This document shows positions 8,744 through 17,783 of a stretch of DNA of 64,000 nucleotides, piece after piece; within the stretch, counting starts at the first letter, position 1; each line of letters opens with the position of its first letter. The translations under genes were made by a program, and so were the position numbers. The notes below the pieces were generated by a model, which was not told the DNA's origin, made no database searches, and saw only the letters and a list, made by a program, of their open reading frames with translations. The stretch spans positions 1 to 64,000 of the forward strand of contig CAZNGS010000011.1 in the NCBI GenBank assembly GCA_964572825.1, read 5' to 3'. The stretch comes from CAYVBE01 sp964572825 (GTDB lineage Bacteria; Planctomycetota; Brocadiia; SM23-32).

Positions 8744-9946
8744 TCATCCCAGCCCCAACTCCTCCATCACCGCCTGGTTCCGGCCGATCAGTTCGAGGCG
8801 CTGCTTTACGCACGCGTGGGAGCGGAGCGGGTCCTCGGGAGTGTTCTTCACATAGTCAAGCAGTTTCTGCTCGGTAGTCGTGGCCACGTGCATGCGCGTG
8901 TCGGAAGAGGCGTAGTAGATGAACACCTCCCCGCTCTCGCGCAGGACGGCCCCGTTGCAGAAGACCACGTTCGAGACGTCGCCCACCCGCTCCTCGAACA
9001 TGGGCGCGATCATGTAGCCCCCCGGGCGGTGCGTGACCCGCCACGGCTCCTCCAGGTCGCACAGGAAGGCATACAGGGTGTAGCGCAGCCCCGATGCCGT
9101 GCCGCGCACTCCGTGCGCGATGTGGAGCCAGCCTTCCGCCGTCTTCAGCGGCGTCGGCCCGGCGCCGTTCTTCACCTCGTTGACCGTGTGGTAGAGGCGG
9201 GGATCGATGATGGTCTCGTCCTCGATCCGGGCGTGCTCGATGCTCTCCGTCAGGCCCCAGCCGATGCCGCCCTGGCGGCTCTGAGCGCCGCCGAAGCTCT
9301 CCTGCGGCCGGGTGTAGAAGGCATACTGCCCGTCCACGAACTGCGGGTGCAGCACGGCGTTGCGCTGCTGGGCGGAGGGTGTCGCCAGGTCGTCCAGGCG
9401 CTCCCACGCGTCGAGGTCCCTCGTCCGGGCGACGCCGCACCGGGCGAGGGCGGCGGACTGGTTCCCCGGCGGGGCGTCGGGGTCCTTGCGTTCGGCACAG
9501 AACACGCCGTAGATCCAGCCGTCCTCGTGGCGGGTCAGTCGCATGTCGTAGATGTTCGTCTCGCCCTCGTCCGTCTCGGGCATCAGGATGGGCCGGTCCC
9601 GGAAGCGGAAGCCGTCCACGCCGGTCTCGCTTTCCGCCACGGCGAAAAAGGACTTCCGATCGTTTCCCTCCACGCGGCATACCAGACATATCTTGCCGTC
9701 CATCTCGACGGCCCCGGCGTTGAACACGGCGTTGATGCCCAGCCGTTCCATCAGGTGGGGGTTGCTTTCGTAGTTCAGATCGTAGCGCCAGGGAACGGGC
9801 ACGTGCTCGCGCGTGACGACCGGGTGTTGCCGGCGCTCGTAGAGGCCGTTATGCCAGCGTTCGTCCACATCGTTGGGCCGGCTCAGCAGCGCTCGCTGGC
9901 GCCGGACCAGCTCGCGCAGCTTTCTCTCAAATTCGCTCTGTTTCAT
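8744..9946 (-). CDS. GH130 phosphorylase, 4-O-beta-D-mannosyl-D-glucose phosphorylase type
   Basis: 400 aa from ATG 9946 (AAGGAA eight bases upstream). Family motifs of GH130 subfamily 1 are plain: VFNAGAV, RVEGNDRKS, NIYDMRLT (the Asp is the proton donor in the family), AVLHPQFVDG, KNGAGPTPLKTAEGWLHIAH and ERVGDVSNVVF with IYYASSDTR. GH130_1 enzymes phosphorolyse mannosyl-glucose to mannose 1-phosphate and glucose in the cytoplasm, a step of mannan use. An alternative upstream start would add 23 residues without family similarity. It converges with the MFS gene, which might bring in the disaccharide. Confidence 0.9.
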   Translation of the reverse strand: MKQSEFERKLRELVRRQRALLSRPNDVDERWHNGLYERRQHPVVTREHVPVPWRYDLNYESNPHLMERLGINAVFNAGAVEMDGKICLVCRVEGNDRKSFFAVAESETGVDGFRFRDRPILMPETDEGETNIYDMRLTRHEDGWIYGVFCAERKDPDAPPGNQSAALARCGVARTRDLDAWERLDDLATPSAQQRNAVLHPQFVDGQYAFYTRPQESFGGAQSRQGGIGWGLTESIEHARIEDETIIDPRLYHTVNEVKNGAGPTPLKTAEGWLHIAHGVRGTASGLRYTLYAFLCDLEEPWRVTHRPGGYMIAPMFEERVGDVSNVVFCNGAVLRESGEVFIYYASSDTRMHVATTTEQKLLDYVKNTPEDPLRSHACVKQRLELIGRNQAVMEELGLG

Positions 9947-10702
9947 ACCACATGTTCCTTTACCGGGGTCATTTCGCGAGGAACGGAGCATACCGCAGGG
10001 ACGTCGCGGCCACAACCGCGTTGCGGAGATGTGGCCATTTCCGCAGGAACGTTTTGGCGCGGCGACACGTTGACAGCCGTGGTGATTTCTCGCGTCAAGG
10101 CGTTGTTACGGCGAATGTTACGACAAATTCGGTTCGTTTTGTAATCGGGCCGATTTCCAGGCTCCGGTGCTTCGGATCGCGCCCTGGCGGCGCCAATCGT
10201 GGACTGAGTGGACGGGAGTGGACGAACGCCGAGCCCGCCCGGCCGTCCGCAGGACACCGGCCGCCATCCGGCGGACATACCGCGTCAGCCGTGGCGGTTT
10301 CTGTGCGGACTGCGCCGGCCGGCCTGTGCTCGGTCGGGGTTGTCCGGCCGTCCGTATCCATTGTTATTGTCGGCGGCGTCGAGCCTGCCATCTCCGTTGG
10401 CGTCTCTCAATCTGTGCGAATCTGCCGTCCGTCGTTGCCGGCAATGCACCTCACGCCGGCGTCGATTGGCCGTCATCAGTGGAGATCAGTGGCTACTGTG
10501 CGCTTATTATAGTCGTTGTTCGAAATCTGTGTGTCCGGGTTGACCGAGTTGACCGGGAGAAATTCGGGATTTCCCATTTTTCGCCGGTTCTTGCCGTGTT
10601 TCGGGCCGCTACCGCCGGGAGTCTTGCGCCGCCGCGCCGGGACGGGTATGTTGCCGCACTAAGGGGAAACCGATACCTGCACGACGACGAGAGGATGACG
10701 CT
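9947..10702. other. Intergenic region with repeat and dockerin-like remnant
   Basis: 756 bases between the divergent GH130 and GH116 genes. No gene with good coding character was seen. On the minus strand 10363-10404 reads DANGDGRLDAADNN, a dockerin/EF-hand calcium loop, within a 63-codon frame (10285-10476) that otherwise lacks family character; this looks like a gene relic. Bases 10506-10590 are one copy of a dispersed repeat also found at 49340-49425. Promoters for both flanking genes must lie here, but no clear boxes were picked out. Confidence 0.5.
10506..10590 (+). repeat. Dispersed repeat, copy 1
   Basis: Starts ATTATAGTCGTT and contains GTGTCCG, TTGACCG twice a few bases apart, and TTTCCCATTTTTCGCCGG. 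It aligns over about 85 bases with 49340-49425 in the same orientation at roughly three-quarters identity by eye. Both copies lie in long intergenic regions. Function unknown. Confidence 0.6.
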
Positions 10703-13432
10703 ATGACTGAGTCGCAGGCAATGCCCGAACCTGTTTACCGCCACCGCCGGTGCCTGGCCTCCGGCATACCGCTGGGCGGTCTGGGCACGGGGAGCGTCGA
10801 GATACGCGACGACGGGCGCTTCCACGACTGGGAGATATTCAACAACTACGCCTGGAGCGGCGACGGCCAGGCCCCGCCCCCGGAGATGTGGAGCGAGGAC
10901 GCCTTCTTCGCCGTCCGGGTGCTGCAGGAGGGCGATTCGCCGCGGGTGCGGCTGCTCTACCACGATGACATGAAGTCCCGCTCGGTCTGCGCCAATTACC
11001 ACCACGCGATCATGTACAACTTCCCCTTCCTGCGGAACGTGGACCGCATCACCTACTGCGGGCAGCCGCCGTTCGCCCATCTGGCGTACGAAGACGACGG
11101 GCTGCCGCTGGAGCTGAGCCTGAGGGCCTTCACGCCCTTCATACCGTTCAACGCGAAGGACTCCGGGCTGCCGCTGGGCTGCTTCGTCTTCCGGGTCAAG
11201 AACACCGGCCGGGTTCCCTGTGAGACGTCGCTCATGTTCAGCATGAGGAACTGCGTCGGCTACGATCTGGACGGCCTCACGCTGCGCCACCGGGTGAAGC
11301 GCGACGAGGACGGGGCCCTGCTGCTGATGGACGGCACGGACCTGGACGGGACGCACCGCACCTGTGGCTCGACGGCCCTGGCGTGCCCGGGGGAGGGAGT
11401 CTCCTGGATGCCCGCGTGGACGGACGGGCGGGGACTGGTGGGTTTCCCCTTCCCGGACGCCCCCGCGCTGTCGCAGCTCTTCTACCCCTTCCGGGACGAG
11501 GGAGAGCTGAGCGGGTCCGCGCACGAGTGGCGCCGGGAGATAGAACGAAAGGACATGGAACCGCCCTGCGGGTCCCTTCACTACGCCAGGCGCCAGGTGG
11601 GGTGGCGCTGGCGGGGCGCGCTGTGCCGGAAGCTGGGGCTGCAGCCGGGCGAGGAGGCGGAGGTGGTCTTCCTGCTGAGCTGGTTCTTCCCCAACCACTA
11701 CCACTACTTCGCGCGCGACGTCCGGCTGGGGCACGCCTACGAGAACTGGTTCTCCGATGCCGAGGAGGTGGTCCGGTACGGACGGGAGAACTTCGATCGG
11801 CTGCACCAGGAGACGCGGGCGTTCTGCGATAACCTCTACGAGGGCAGCCTGCCGGGCTGGCTTTCCGCCTCGCTGTCGGCGCAGCTCACCACCTTCCCGC
11901 AGAGCTTCTGGTGGACGAAGGACGGCGAGATCGCGGCGTGGGAGGGTTCGGCGTGCTGCCAGATAATCCCGGCAGCGCGCACGCCCTGGTCGTCCTGGCA
12001 GCCGCTGCTGTTCTTCCCCGAGCTGGCCCTGGAGATGGCCCGGCGGATGGCGCGGTTTTCCCCGGATGAGAAGGGGGCCGAGGGGGAGGGCATGGACTTC
12101 CTGGCGGCCGATCGGCGGCGCAAACGGGTCTCCCGGCGGTCCAGGCGGGGCCAGTTCGGCGGTTGGTACGAGAACCGCTTCAAGAAGTACGGCTACGACC
12201 GCGAGGACATCACCGGTCCCCGCGTGCGGCCGCACAGACGGTCGGCCCTCTCCTCGGAGGCCATGGCCGTGCAGGCGCTGCGTGACTACGTCTGGACCGG
12301 GGACGCCGAGTATCTGCGCGAGGTCTGGCCGCTGGTGCGCGACATGCTGGAGGCGCGCATCGAGGCCGACGAGAACGGCGACGGGCTGCCGGACGGGCTG
12401 ATATCGTTCATCACCTACGACCACTGGTTCCTGCCGGCCACCAACTGCTACAAGTGCACCATGTGGCTGGCGGAGCTGAAGGCCGCTGCCCGTGTCGCGG
12501 AGCTGCTGGGAGACGACGAGGCCGCATGCAGCTTCCGGGAAGTGCTGCGCCGTGGCGCGCGGAGCTTCGAGGAGCTGCTCTGGAACGGGGAGTACTACAA
12601 CCTGTGCTTCGACCCCAAAAAGGAGCGGCCTGACGAGGGTTGCATGGCGGACCAGGTAAGCGGGCACCTGTATCTGCGGCTCTGCGGCCTGGGGCCGGTG
12701 CACGAGCAGGAACGTGTGCGATCGGCACTCCGGGCGGTGCATCGCTACAACCGGAAGCCCGAGGAGGGCCTGCTGAACGGGGCTGACCCCCGGGGCCGGC
12801 AGGACTGGCGTTATTTTGCGCGGTTTTCCCGTCGCGGAGACGACGAGTCTCTGGCCGGCCAGTGGGTGACGCCCTGGACCGGGACGGAGTACTACGTGAG
12901 CGCCGTGATGATTGCCGAGGGCCTGGTCGCGGAGGGCCTCGACGTGGCCAGGGACATCTACCAGCGTCACGCCGCCGCGGGCATGCTCTACAATCACATC
13001 GAATGCGGAGAACACTATTTCCGCCCCATGGCGGCGTGGGCGGTGCTGCCGGCGCTGCAGGGCCTGGTATGGAACGCAGGGGAAGGCGCGCTGACGGTGG
13101 CGCCGCGGCTGCCTTCCGACGATTTTGACTCCCCCTTCATCCTGCCGGGCGCCTGGGGTCGGCTGCGGCGGACCCGCTCGGACGGCCTGCAGAGGAACGA
13201 AGTGCGGGTGGAGTCGGGGGAGTTGACGCTGGCGTCGCTCGCAGTCGAATTACCGTCCGGCAGTGAGAGCAGAACATACGACTGCGCCCTCCTTCTAAAC
13301 GGTCAAGAGCTGGAAGGCACGCCCGAGCGCGCCGGCGATTGGCTGACCGTGCGGCTGGCCGGACAGGTGAGGCTGCAGGCCGGAGACATCCTGGCGCTCA
13401 GGGCGGCGGAGCCCCCTGGATGTGGGGGGTGA
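10703..13432 (+). CDS. GH116-type glycosidase (glucosylceramidase-like)
   Basis: 909 aa, full length for the family, from ATG 10703 with GAGAGG upstream. The N-terminal GIPLGGLGTGSVEI and RFHDWEIFNN open the beta-sandwich domain. In the (alpha/alpha)6 domain, AAWEGSACC places Glu414 at the nucleophile position and DENGDGLPDG...ITYDHW places Asp573 at the acid/base position. TGTEYY and ECGEHYFRPMAAWA near residues 735-780 match the sugar-binding Glu/Arg block. The enzyme should cleave beta-linked glucose or xylose. There is no signal peptide. Its end overlaps the convergent lipoprotein gene by 35 bases. It is a paralogue of the gene at the left window edge. Confidence 0.9.
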   Translation: MTESQAMPEPVYRHRRCLASGIPLGGLGTGSVEIRDDGRFHDWEIFNNYAWSGDGQAPPPEMWSEDAFFAVRVLQEGDSPRVRLLYHDDMKSRSVCANYHHAIMYNFPFLRNVDRITYCGQPPFAHLAYEDDGLPLELSLRAFTPFIPFNAKDSGLPLGCFVFRVKNTGRVPCETSLMFSMRNCVGYDLDGLTLRHRVKRDEDGALLLMDGTDLDGTHRTCGSTALACPGEGVSWMPAWTDGRGLVGFPFPDAPALSQLFYPFRDEGELSGSAHEWRREIERKDMEPPCGSLHYARRQVGWRWRGALCRKLGLQPGEEAEVVFLLSWFFPNHYHYFARDVRLGHAYENWFSDAEEVVRYGRENFDRLHQETRAFCDNLYEGSLPGWLSASLSAQLTTFPQSFWWTKDGEIAAWEGSACCQIIPAARTPWSSWQPLLFFPELALEMARRMARFSPDEKGAEGEGMDFLAADRRRKRVSRRSRRGQFGGWYENRFKKYGYDREDITGPRVRPHRRSALSSEAMAVQALRDYVWTGDAEYLREVWPLVRDMLEARIEADENGDGLPDGLISFITYDHWFLPATNCYKCTMWLAELKAAARVAELLGDDEAACSFREVLRRGARSFEELLWNGEYYNLCFDPKKERPDEGCMADQVSGHLYLRLCGLGPVHEQERVRSALRAVHRYNRKPEEGLLNGADPRGRQDWRYFARFSRRGDDESLAGQWVTPWTGTEYYVSAVMIAEGLVAEGLDVARDIYQRHAAAGMLYNHIECGEHYFRPMAAWAVLPALQGLVWNAGEGALTVAPRLPSDDFDSPFILPGAWGRLRRTRSDGLQRNEVRVESGELTLASLAVELPSGSESRTYDCALLLNGQELEGTPERAGDWLTVRLAGQVRLQAGDILALRAAEPPGCGG

Positions 13433-14183
13433 CCGTGAGGACCACGCGCCGGCTCTCGCGCTCGCGGGTCCAGGAGAACAGCGCAGCGCCGACGCTCTCG
13501 CAGGACTCATCCGTCCCGCCGATCACCAGCGGTTGGCCGTGGCGGGTGACGACCTCGGTGGTCATCTCCGTCAGCTCGATCGTGCGGCCCTCGCGGGTGC
13601 TGAAGGCGGGGTAGAGCTTCACGCGCACGCGGTCGTCGGGCAGTATCTCGGGGACGCTCACCAGCGAGGCGCCCACGAATTCGTCCTCCAGCAGCACCAC
13701 GTGGCCGCGCGGGGTCCAGAACCGCAGGCGGGGGACGTATATCTGCCGCCCCACGGTGATGGTGCCCTTCGTGCCTGTGAGCGAGGTGATGAACGTTTTG
13801 ACCACGCGGTAGGTGTGGCCCTCGTTCAGCGCCGCGCCGAACGCCGCCCGGAAGCCATCCTTCGCGACCCCGACCCGCAGCCCGTTGCGCCGCGCCAGCG
13901 AGCCGCCGCCCGCGACCACGTTTCGGTCCACGTACCGCCAGGCCGTCTCCAGGTTCACCCGGTCCCGCCGGTCGAACAGCACCTTCTCGACCACCATCGT
14001 CACGTTGCCGGTGCGCTCACCCGGGGGCGGCAGCTTTTCCGCCCTCTCCAGCCCCTCACGGACTTCCCATCGCGGATCGGACCGGCGGGGCTGCGGGGCC
14101 GGGGAGTCGAAATCCCATCCCTCGCTCGAAACGCACCCCACCGCCGCCAGCACCACCAGCACCGCCCAATGCGGTCTTGTCAT
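13398..14183 (-). CDS. Lipoprotein with a secretin-like C-terminus
   Basis: 261 aa from ATG 14183 with a strong GGAAAGGAGG site; an in-frame start further upstream would put 29 polar residues before the signal. Residues 1-17 are a signal peptide ending in the lipobox AVGC, so the protein is probably lipid-anchored. The C-terminal 80 residues (GQPLVIGG, then RVVLTVTPHIQG) look like the end of the secretin domain of type II/III export channels, but the protein is too short to be a full secretin. It sits last in a minus-strand cluster with the membrane protein and rhamnulokinase. The function is unknown; the secretin link is weak. Confidence 0.65.
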   Translation of the reverse strand: MTRPHWAVLVVLAAVGCVSSEGWDFDSPAPQPRRSDPRWEVREGLERAEKLPPPGERTGNVTMVVEKVLFDRRDRVNLETAWRYVDRNVVAGGGSLARRNGLRVGVAKDGFRAAFGAALNEGHTYRVVKTFITSLTGTKGTITVGRQIYVPRLRFWTPRGHVVLLEDEFVGASLVSVPEILPDDRVRVKLYPAFSTREGRTIELTEMTTEVVTRHGQPLVIGGTDESCESVGAALFSWTRERESRRVVLTVTPHIQGAPPP

Positions 14184-14276
14184 ACTTCCTCCTTTCCAGG
14201 GTCCATCATACCACGCTGGGGCGGCACATCGATTTCCAGGAGCCCAATCGGCCGTGCCTGCGCGTGTCACGCGGCA

Positions 14277-16205
14277 TCAAAACGGGGGCGCGGCGCCGCC
14301 GGTGAGGGTCCTGACCAGCACGGAGGCCCCGTCCAGGAATCCCTCCACCATGATGACCGCGATGAAGAAGCGCCGCGCCTTGCGGAGCGTGCGCCCGCCG
14401 GTGAACTTCATGATGCCTACCTTGATGGCCCACCCCAGCAGGAACTGGAACCACAGCCGCTGGGCGTGCCAGCTACTGCAGGTCATCAGGCCGATGCCGT
14501 GAATGGGCCACCAGTAGAAGCGCGCCCGCAGGAACATCATGAGCCCCATCAGCCCCATCCCGGTGAACAGCGGGCGCAGGTAGGCCCGGGCGGCGACCGT
14601 GGGCTGGGTGATCATCCGGTGGGCGCCGTCGAATATGTTCTGGGGGATGATCAACTGGCTCCAGTTGTCGGCGAAGTTCGCTGCCCCCATGCTGTAGGCC
14701 TGGGTCAGGACCGTGTATGTCCCGCAGAACATGCCGACCAGTGTGGCCGCCAGCATGGCGGGAAGCAGCCAGCGACGGCCCCGCTCGAATACCTCCGAGA
14801 TGCGGAACGCGTTCATGGCCATGGGCGCCAGGAAGACCGTGCCGCCGCGCACCAGCATGTATGTCTGCATGCGCCCTATGACCGCTCCCGGCGGGGTCAG
14901 GGCATGGCCGCCGCTGAGGCCGTTGACGATGCCCTCCATGTCCCAGATGGTGCGGGCCACGTAGAGGCCGCCCTGGGCCACCATCCGGGCGTAGGCGATG
15001 TACCAGCAGAACATGAGCGCCAGAAATGCCACCGCGGTCAGCACGCGCATGCCGTGCACCCAGTACCACGTCACGCAGAGGCCCAGCGCCAGGAGGCAGC
15101 CCCAGAACGCGACCGGGTAAGGGACGGGCTCCCCGGATTCATCATCCGTCGCCGGGCGGCCGAGTGCCCTCCGCGCCACCCGCAGCAGGTGGCGGCGGGC
15201 CATGTAGAACGCGCCTCCCGCGAAGGCGATGTAGGCGCCCACCTGCTGCCAGCTCATCAGCGGGCTCCACGTCCCCGCCCCCTCCGGCAGCGCCAGCCAC
15301 CGGCTGACCAGTATCTGGGCGCGGCTGAACAGGAAGAAGAACCAGACGCTCAGGGAGACGTCGGCGGGCACAAGGAAGGCGAACCCCACGGCGAAAGGGG
15401 AGACGTTCAGGTTGGCAAAGCCGCCATACTGCAGCGGCGTGCCCTGAAACGCGTCCTGGAAGGGGACCGTGAACGCCATGGGCGTCTCGGCGCCGAAGAA
15501 AAGGGGCAGGGCCAGTATGAGCCGCCACAGACCGGCCGCCGCCAGGCCGACCCGGAACGCCCGGTCATAGAAGATGCCGGGCAGCAGCCGCCCCCCGCCG
15601 GCCTCCTGGGTGAATTCCAGGGGAACGCGCGCCAGCGGGAACATGAGCCGCTCCACCTCCACCCACTGGCGCCGCAGGATGGCGCACAGAAAGAAGGTCG
15701 CCAGGTAGAGCACCACCAGGAACGCCGACCACGTCAGGAGGGGCCGCGCCCACTGCCTCCAGGGCACACGTCCCTTCTCCCCGCCTCCCTCGAAGAAACG
15801 CCGTGCCGCCTCGGAGCGGGGGTTCTTGCTGAGCACCAGGTTCTCAGGCGCCAGCGCGAGCGAGCCGCCTTCCTCCCAGGGCAGGTCCGCCCGGCGCGCC
15901 AGGTAAGGCCCCCCGGCCATGGCCGAATACCAGAAGCGTCCCACCCCATCCCCGGGTATGGTGAGCCCCACGATGAGCATGCACCACACCAGCATCAGTT
16001 CCGCCCGCCGCAGCTCCCACCCGCGCCGCAGGAGCTTGAGCAGCAGGTTGAGGCCCAGGGTCAGCAGGACGATGACCAGCACCGCGCCGTTGGGGAAGGA
16101 ACTGTTGCTGAGCCAGCCGTAGCGCTTGATCCAGGCCCCGTACGGCGACAGGAGCGTGACCCCCGCCACCGTCAGCAGGCCGATCAGGAACGCTCGCAGG
16201 GTCAT
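14277..16205 (-). CDS. Large multi-pass membrane protein, DUF6785/DUF6784-like
   Basis: 642 aa with about 14 hydrophobic segments spread along the protein and an extracytoplasmic loop of some 60 residues after the third helix (GDGVGRFWYSAMAGGPYL). Glycine- and proline-rich motifs such as YGGFANLNVSPFAVGFAFL and GGHALTPPGAVIGRMQTYML recall oligopeptide-transporter-like (OPT) membrane proteins and the DUF6785 family, which I know mainly from Planctomycetota-like genomes. It lies 55 bases upstream of nothing on its 5' side but the rhamnulokinase gene and is followed by the lipoprotein. It may be a carrier for the sugar handled by the neighbouring kinase; this is inference from position. Confidence 0.7.
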   Translation of the reverse strand: MTLRAFLIGLLTVAGVTLLSPYGAWIKRYGWLSNSSFPNGAVLVIVLLTLGLNLLLKLLRRGWELRRAELMLVWCMLIVGLTIPGDGVGRFWYSAMAGGPYLARRADLPWEEGGSLALAPENLVLSKNPRSEAARRFFEGGGEKGRVPWRQWARPLLTWSAFLVVLYLATFFLCAILRRQWVEVERLMFPLARVPLEFTQEAGGGRLLPGIFYDRAFRVGLAAAGLWRLILALPLFFGAETPMAFTVPFQDAFQGTPLQYGGFANLNVSPFAVGFAFLVPADVSLSVWFFFLFSRAQILVSRWLALPEGAGTWSPLMSWQQVGAYIAFAGGAFYMARRHLLRVARRALGRPATDDESGEPVPYPVAFWGCLLALGLCVTWYWVHGMRVLTAVAFLALMFCWYIAYARMVAQGGLYVARTIWDMEGIVNGLSGGHALTPPGAVIGRMQTYMLVRGGTVFLAPMAMNAFRISEVFERGRRWLLPAMLAATLVGMFCGTYTVLTQAYSMGAANFADNWSQLIIPQNIFDGAHRMITQPTVAARAYLRPLFTGMGLMGLMMFLRARFYWWPIHGIGLMTCSSWHAQRLWFQFLLGWAIKVGIMKFTGGRTLRKARRFFIAVIMVEGFLDGASVLVRTLTGGAAPPF

Positions 16206-16259
16206 TTGGCCGGCGCTCCTCGCCAGGAGGAAGGGCAGGAAAGATGATGCCCGGGGCGG

Positions 16260-17738
16260 TCACTCCTCCAGCAGGCGCCGGTACTCGCCGTAGCGGTCTT
16301 CCCAGCGGCTCCGCTCCCGCGGCTCGTAGGTGCGCATCTCGGCAGACTCAGCGGCGATCCGCCGAATCTCCTCCGGCGAACTCACGAAGCCCCCGGCGTA
16401 CGCCTGCACCAGCAGGTTGCCCATCACCGTTGCCTCCACCGGACCCGCCTCGACGGCCAGCCCCGTGGCGTCCGCAGTGAGCTGACACAAAAGGGTGTTC
16501 AGCGACCCGCCGCCCACGATGTGCAACGTTCTGTAAGTGCGGCCCAGGATGCCGGCGATCCGGTCCAGGGCGTATCGGTAGGAGAGCGCCAGGCTCTCCA
16601 GGATCAGTCGCGTCATCTCCGCAGGGCCTTCGGGCAGCGGCTGGTCGGTGCGCCGGCAGAAGGCCCGGATGGCCTCCGGCATGTCGTCGGGGGCCATGAA
16701 ACTCTCGTCATTGGGATCGAGCATCGCCTCGGACGGCGGCACGGCCCCGGCCATTTCCACCAGTTCGGGGTAGGAGTAGGAGCCCCCGTCGGCCTCCCAG
16801 CAGGCCCGGGCCTGCTGGAGGAGCCAGAGGCCCATGATGTTCTGGCAGAGGAAGAAGCTGTCCAGCGTCAGCTCGTTGCACAGCCCGGCGCCGAGCGCCT
16901 CCCCGGTGGTCACCACGTCGTCGGTCAGACTGCCCAGGATGGACCACGTGCCGGAGCTGAGGAAGGCCGCCCGGTCGTCCCCCGCGCCCGGCACCGCCGC
17001 CACCGCGGAGCCCGTGTCGTGCGTGCAGGGAGCGATGACCCGGGCGCCGGTCAGCCCGGTGTCGGCCGCCACGCTTTCGCGGAGTTCCCCCAGGACGGTG
17101 CCCGGGTCGATCACCTCGGGCATGATGGCCAGGGGCAGCTCGAAGGTCTGGAAGACCTCCGGATGCCAGCCGCCGCTCCGCGGATCGTAGAGCTGGGTGG
17201 AGATGGCGTTGGTGCGCTCGCAGCCGCGCTCGCCGCACAGGAAGTAGGCCAGCAGGTCCGGCATCATCAGGAAGCCGTCCGCGCACTCCAGCAGGGGGCT
17301 GTCCGACTGGCGTAGCGAGACCATCTGGCACAGCGTGTAGATGGGCAGCAGGAAGATGCCCGTGCGGGCATACAGGTCCTTCTCGGGCATCCTCTGTTTC
17401 ACCACTTCCGGCATGCCCTCGGTGCGCTCGTCGCGATAGCAGACCGGGTTCTGCAGCAGGGAGCCGTCGGCGGCCAGCAGCCCGAAATCCACGGCCCACG
17501 TGTCGATCCCGATGCTGTCGATGGCGTCGTCGAAGCGTTCAGCGGCCGCGCGCATGCCCTTGAGCACGTTGTTGTAGAGGGCCAGCACGTCCCAGTGGAG
17601 GGTTCCGCAGACCTGGACCGGTTCGTTCGCGAACCGATGTATCTCCTCCATCGAGACACGCCCTTCCTGCAGCGTGCCGACGACCACCCGTCCGCTCTCT
17701 GCACCAAGGTCCGCCGCGAGAAAACGCTTATGTTGCAT
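16260..17738 (-). CDS. rhaB: Rhamnulokinase-like FGGY carbohydrate kinase
   Basis: 492 aa, normal for FGGY kinases. The N-terminal AADLGAESGRVVVG matches the phosphate-binding loop in the form found in rhamnulokinases (GAESGR). APCTHDTGSAVAAVP near residue 240 carries the catalytic Asp, and VGGGSLNTLLCQL with GPVEATVMGN forms the C-terminal ATP site. The reaction expected is L-rhamnulose plus ATP to L-rhamnulose 1-phosphate in the cytoplasm. It lies between the RpiR regulator (46 bases upstream) and the membrane protein, all on the minus strand, so one operon is likely. No rhamnose isomerase or aldolase gene is near, so a related ketose is possible. Confidence 0.88.
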   Translation of the reverse strand: MQHKRFLAADLGAESGRVVVGTLQEGRVSMEEIHRFANEPVQVCGTLHWDVLALYNNVLKGMRAAAERFDDAIDSIGIDTWAVDFGLLAADGSLLQNPVCYRDERTEGMPEVVKQRMPEKDLYARTGIFLLPIYTLCQMVSLRQSDSPLLECADGFLMMPDLLAYFLCGERGCERTNAISTQLYDPRSGGWHPEVFQTFELPLAIMPEVIDPGTVLGELRESVAADTGLTGARVIAPCTHDTGSAVAAVPGAGDDRAAFLSSGTWSILGSLTDDVVTTGEALGAGLCNELTLDSFFLCQNIMGLWLLQQARACWEADGGSYSYPELVEMAGAVPPSEAMLDPNDESFMAPDDMPEAIRAFCRRTDQPLPEGPAEMTRLILESLALSYRYALDRIAGILGRTYRTLHIVGGGSLNTLLCQLTADATGLAVEAGPVEATVMGNLLVQAYAGGFVSSPEEIRRIAAESAEMRTYEPRERSRWEDRYGEYRRLLEE

Positions 17739-17783
17739 GGGAAACTCCGGAAAAAGCAGTACAGGCTCCGGCCGGGGACGCGA

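Noticed and set aside
10285..10476. 63-codon minus frame with a DANGDG loop as a real gene
   Set aside because: Only the calcium-loop segment looks genuine; the rest lacks signal peptide, domain and ribosome site, so it is kept as a relic note only.
10493..13015. Minus-strand frame of 840 codons
   Set aside because: Antisense of the GH116 gene, without motifs and with no start signal.
13422..16247. Plus-strand frame of 941 codons
   Set aside because: Antisense of the lipoprotein and membrane protein genes; the translation is low-complexity His/Arg/Gln-rich without motifs.
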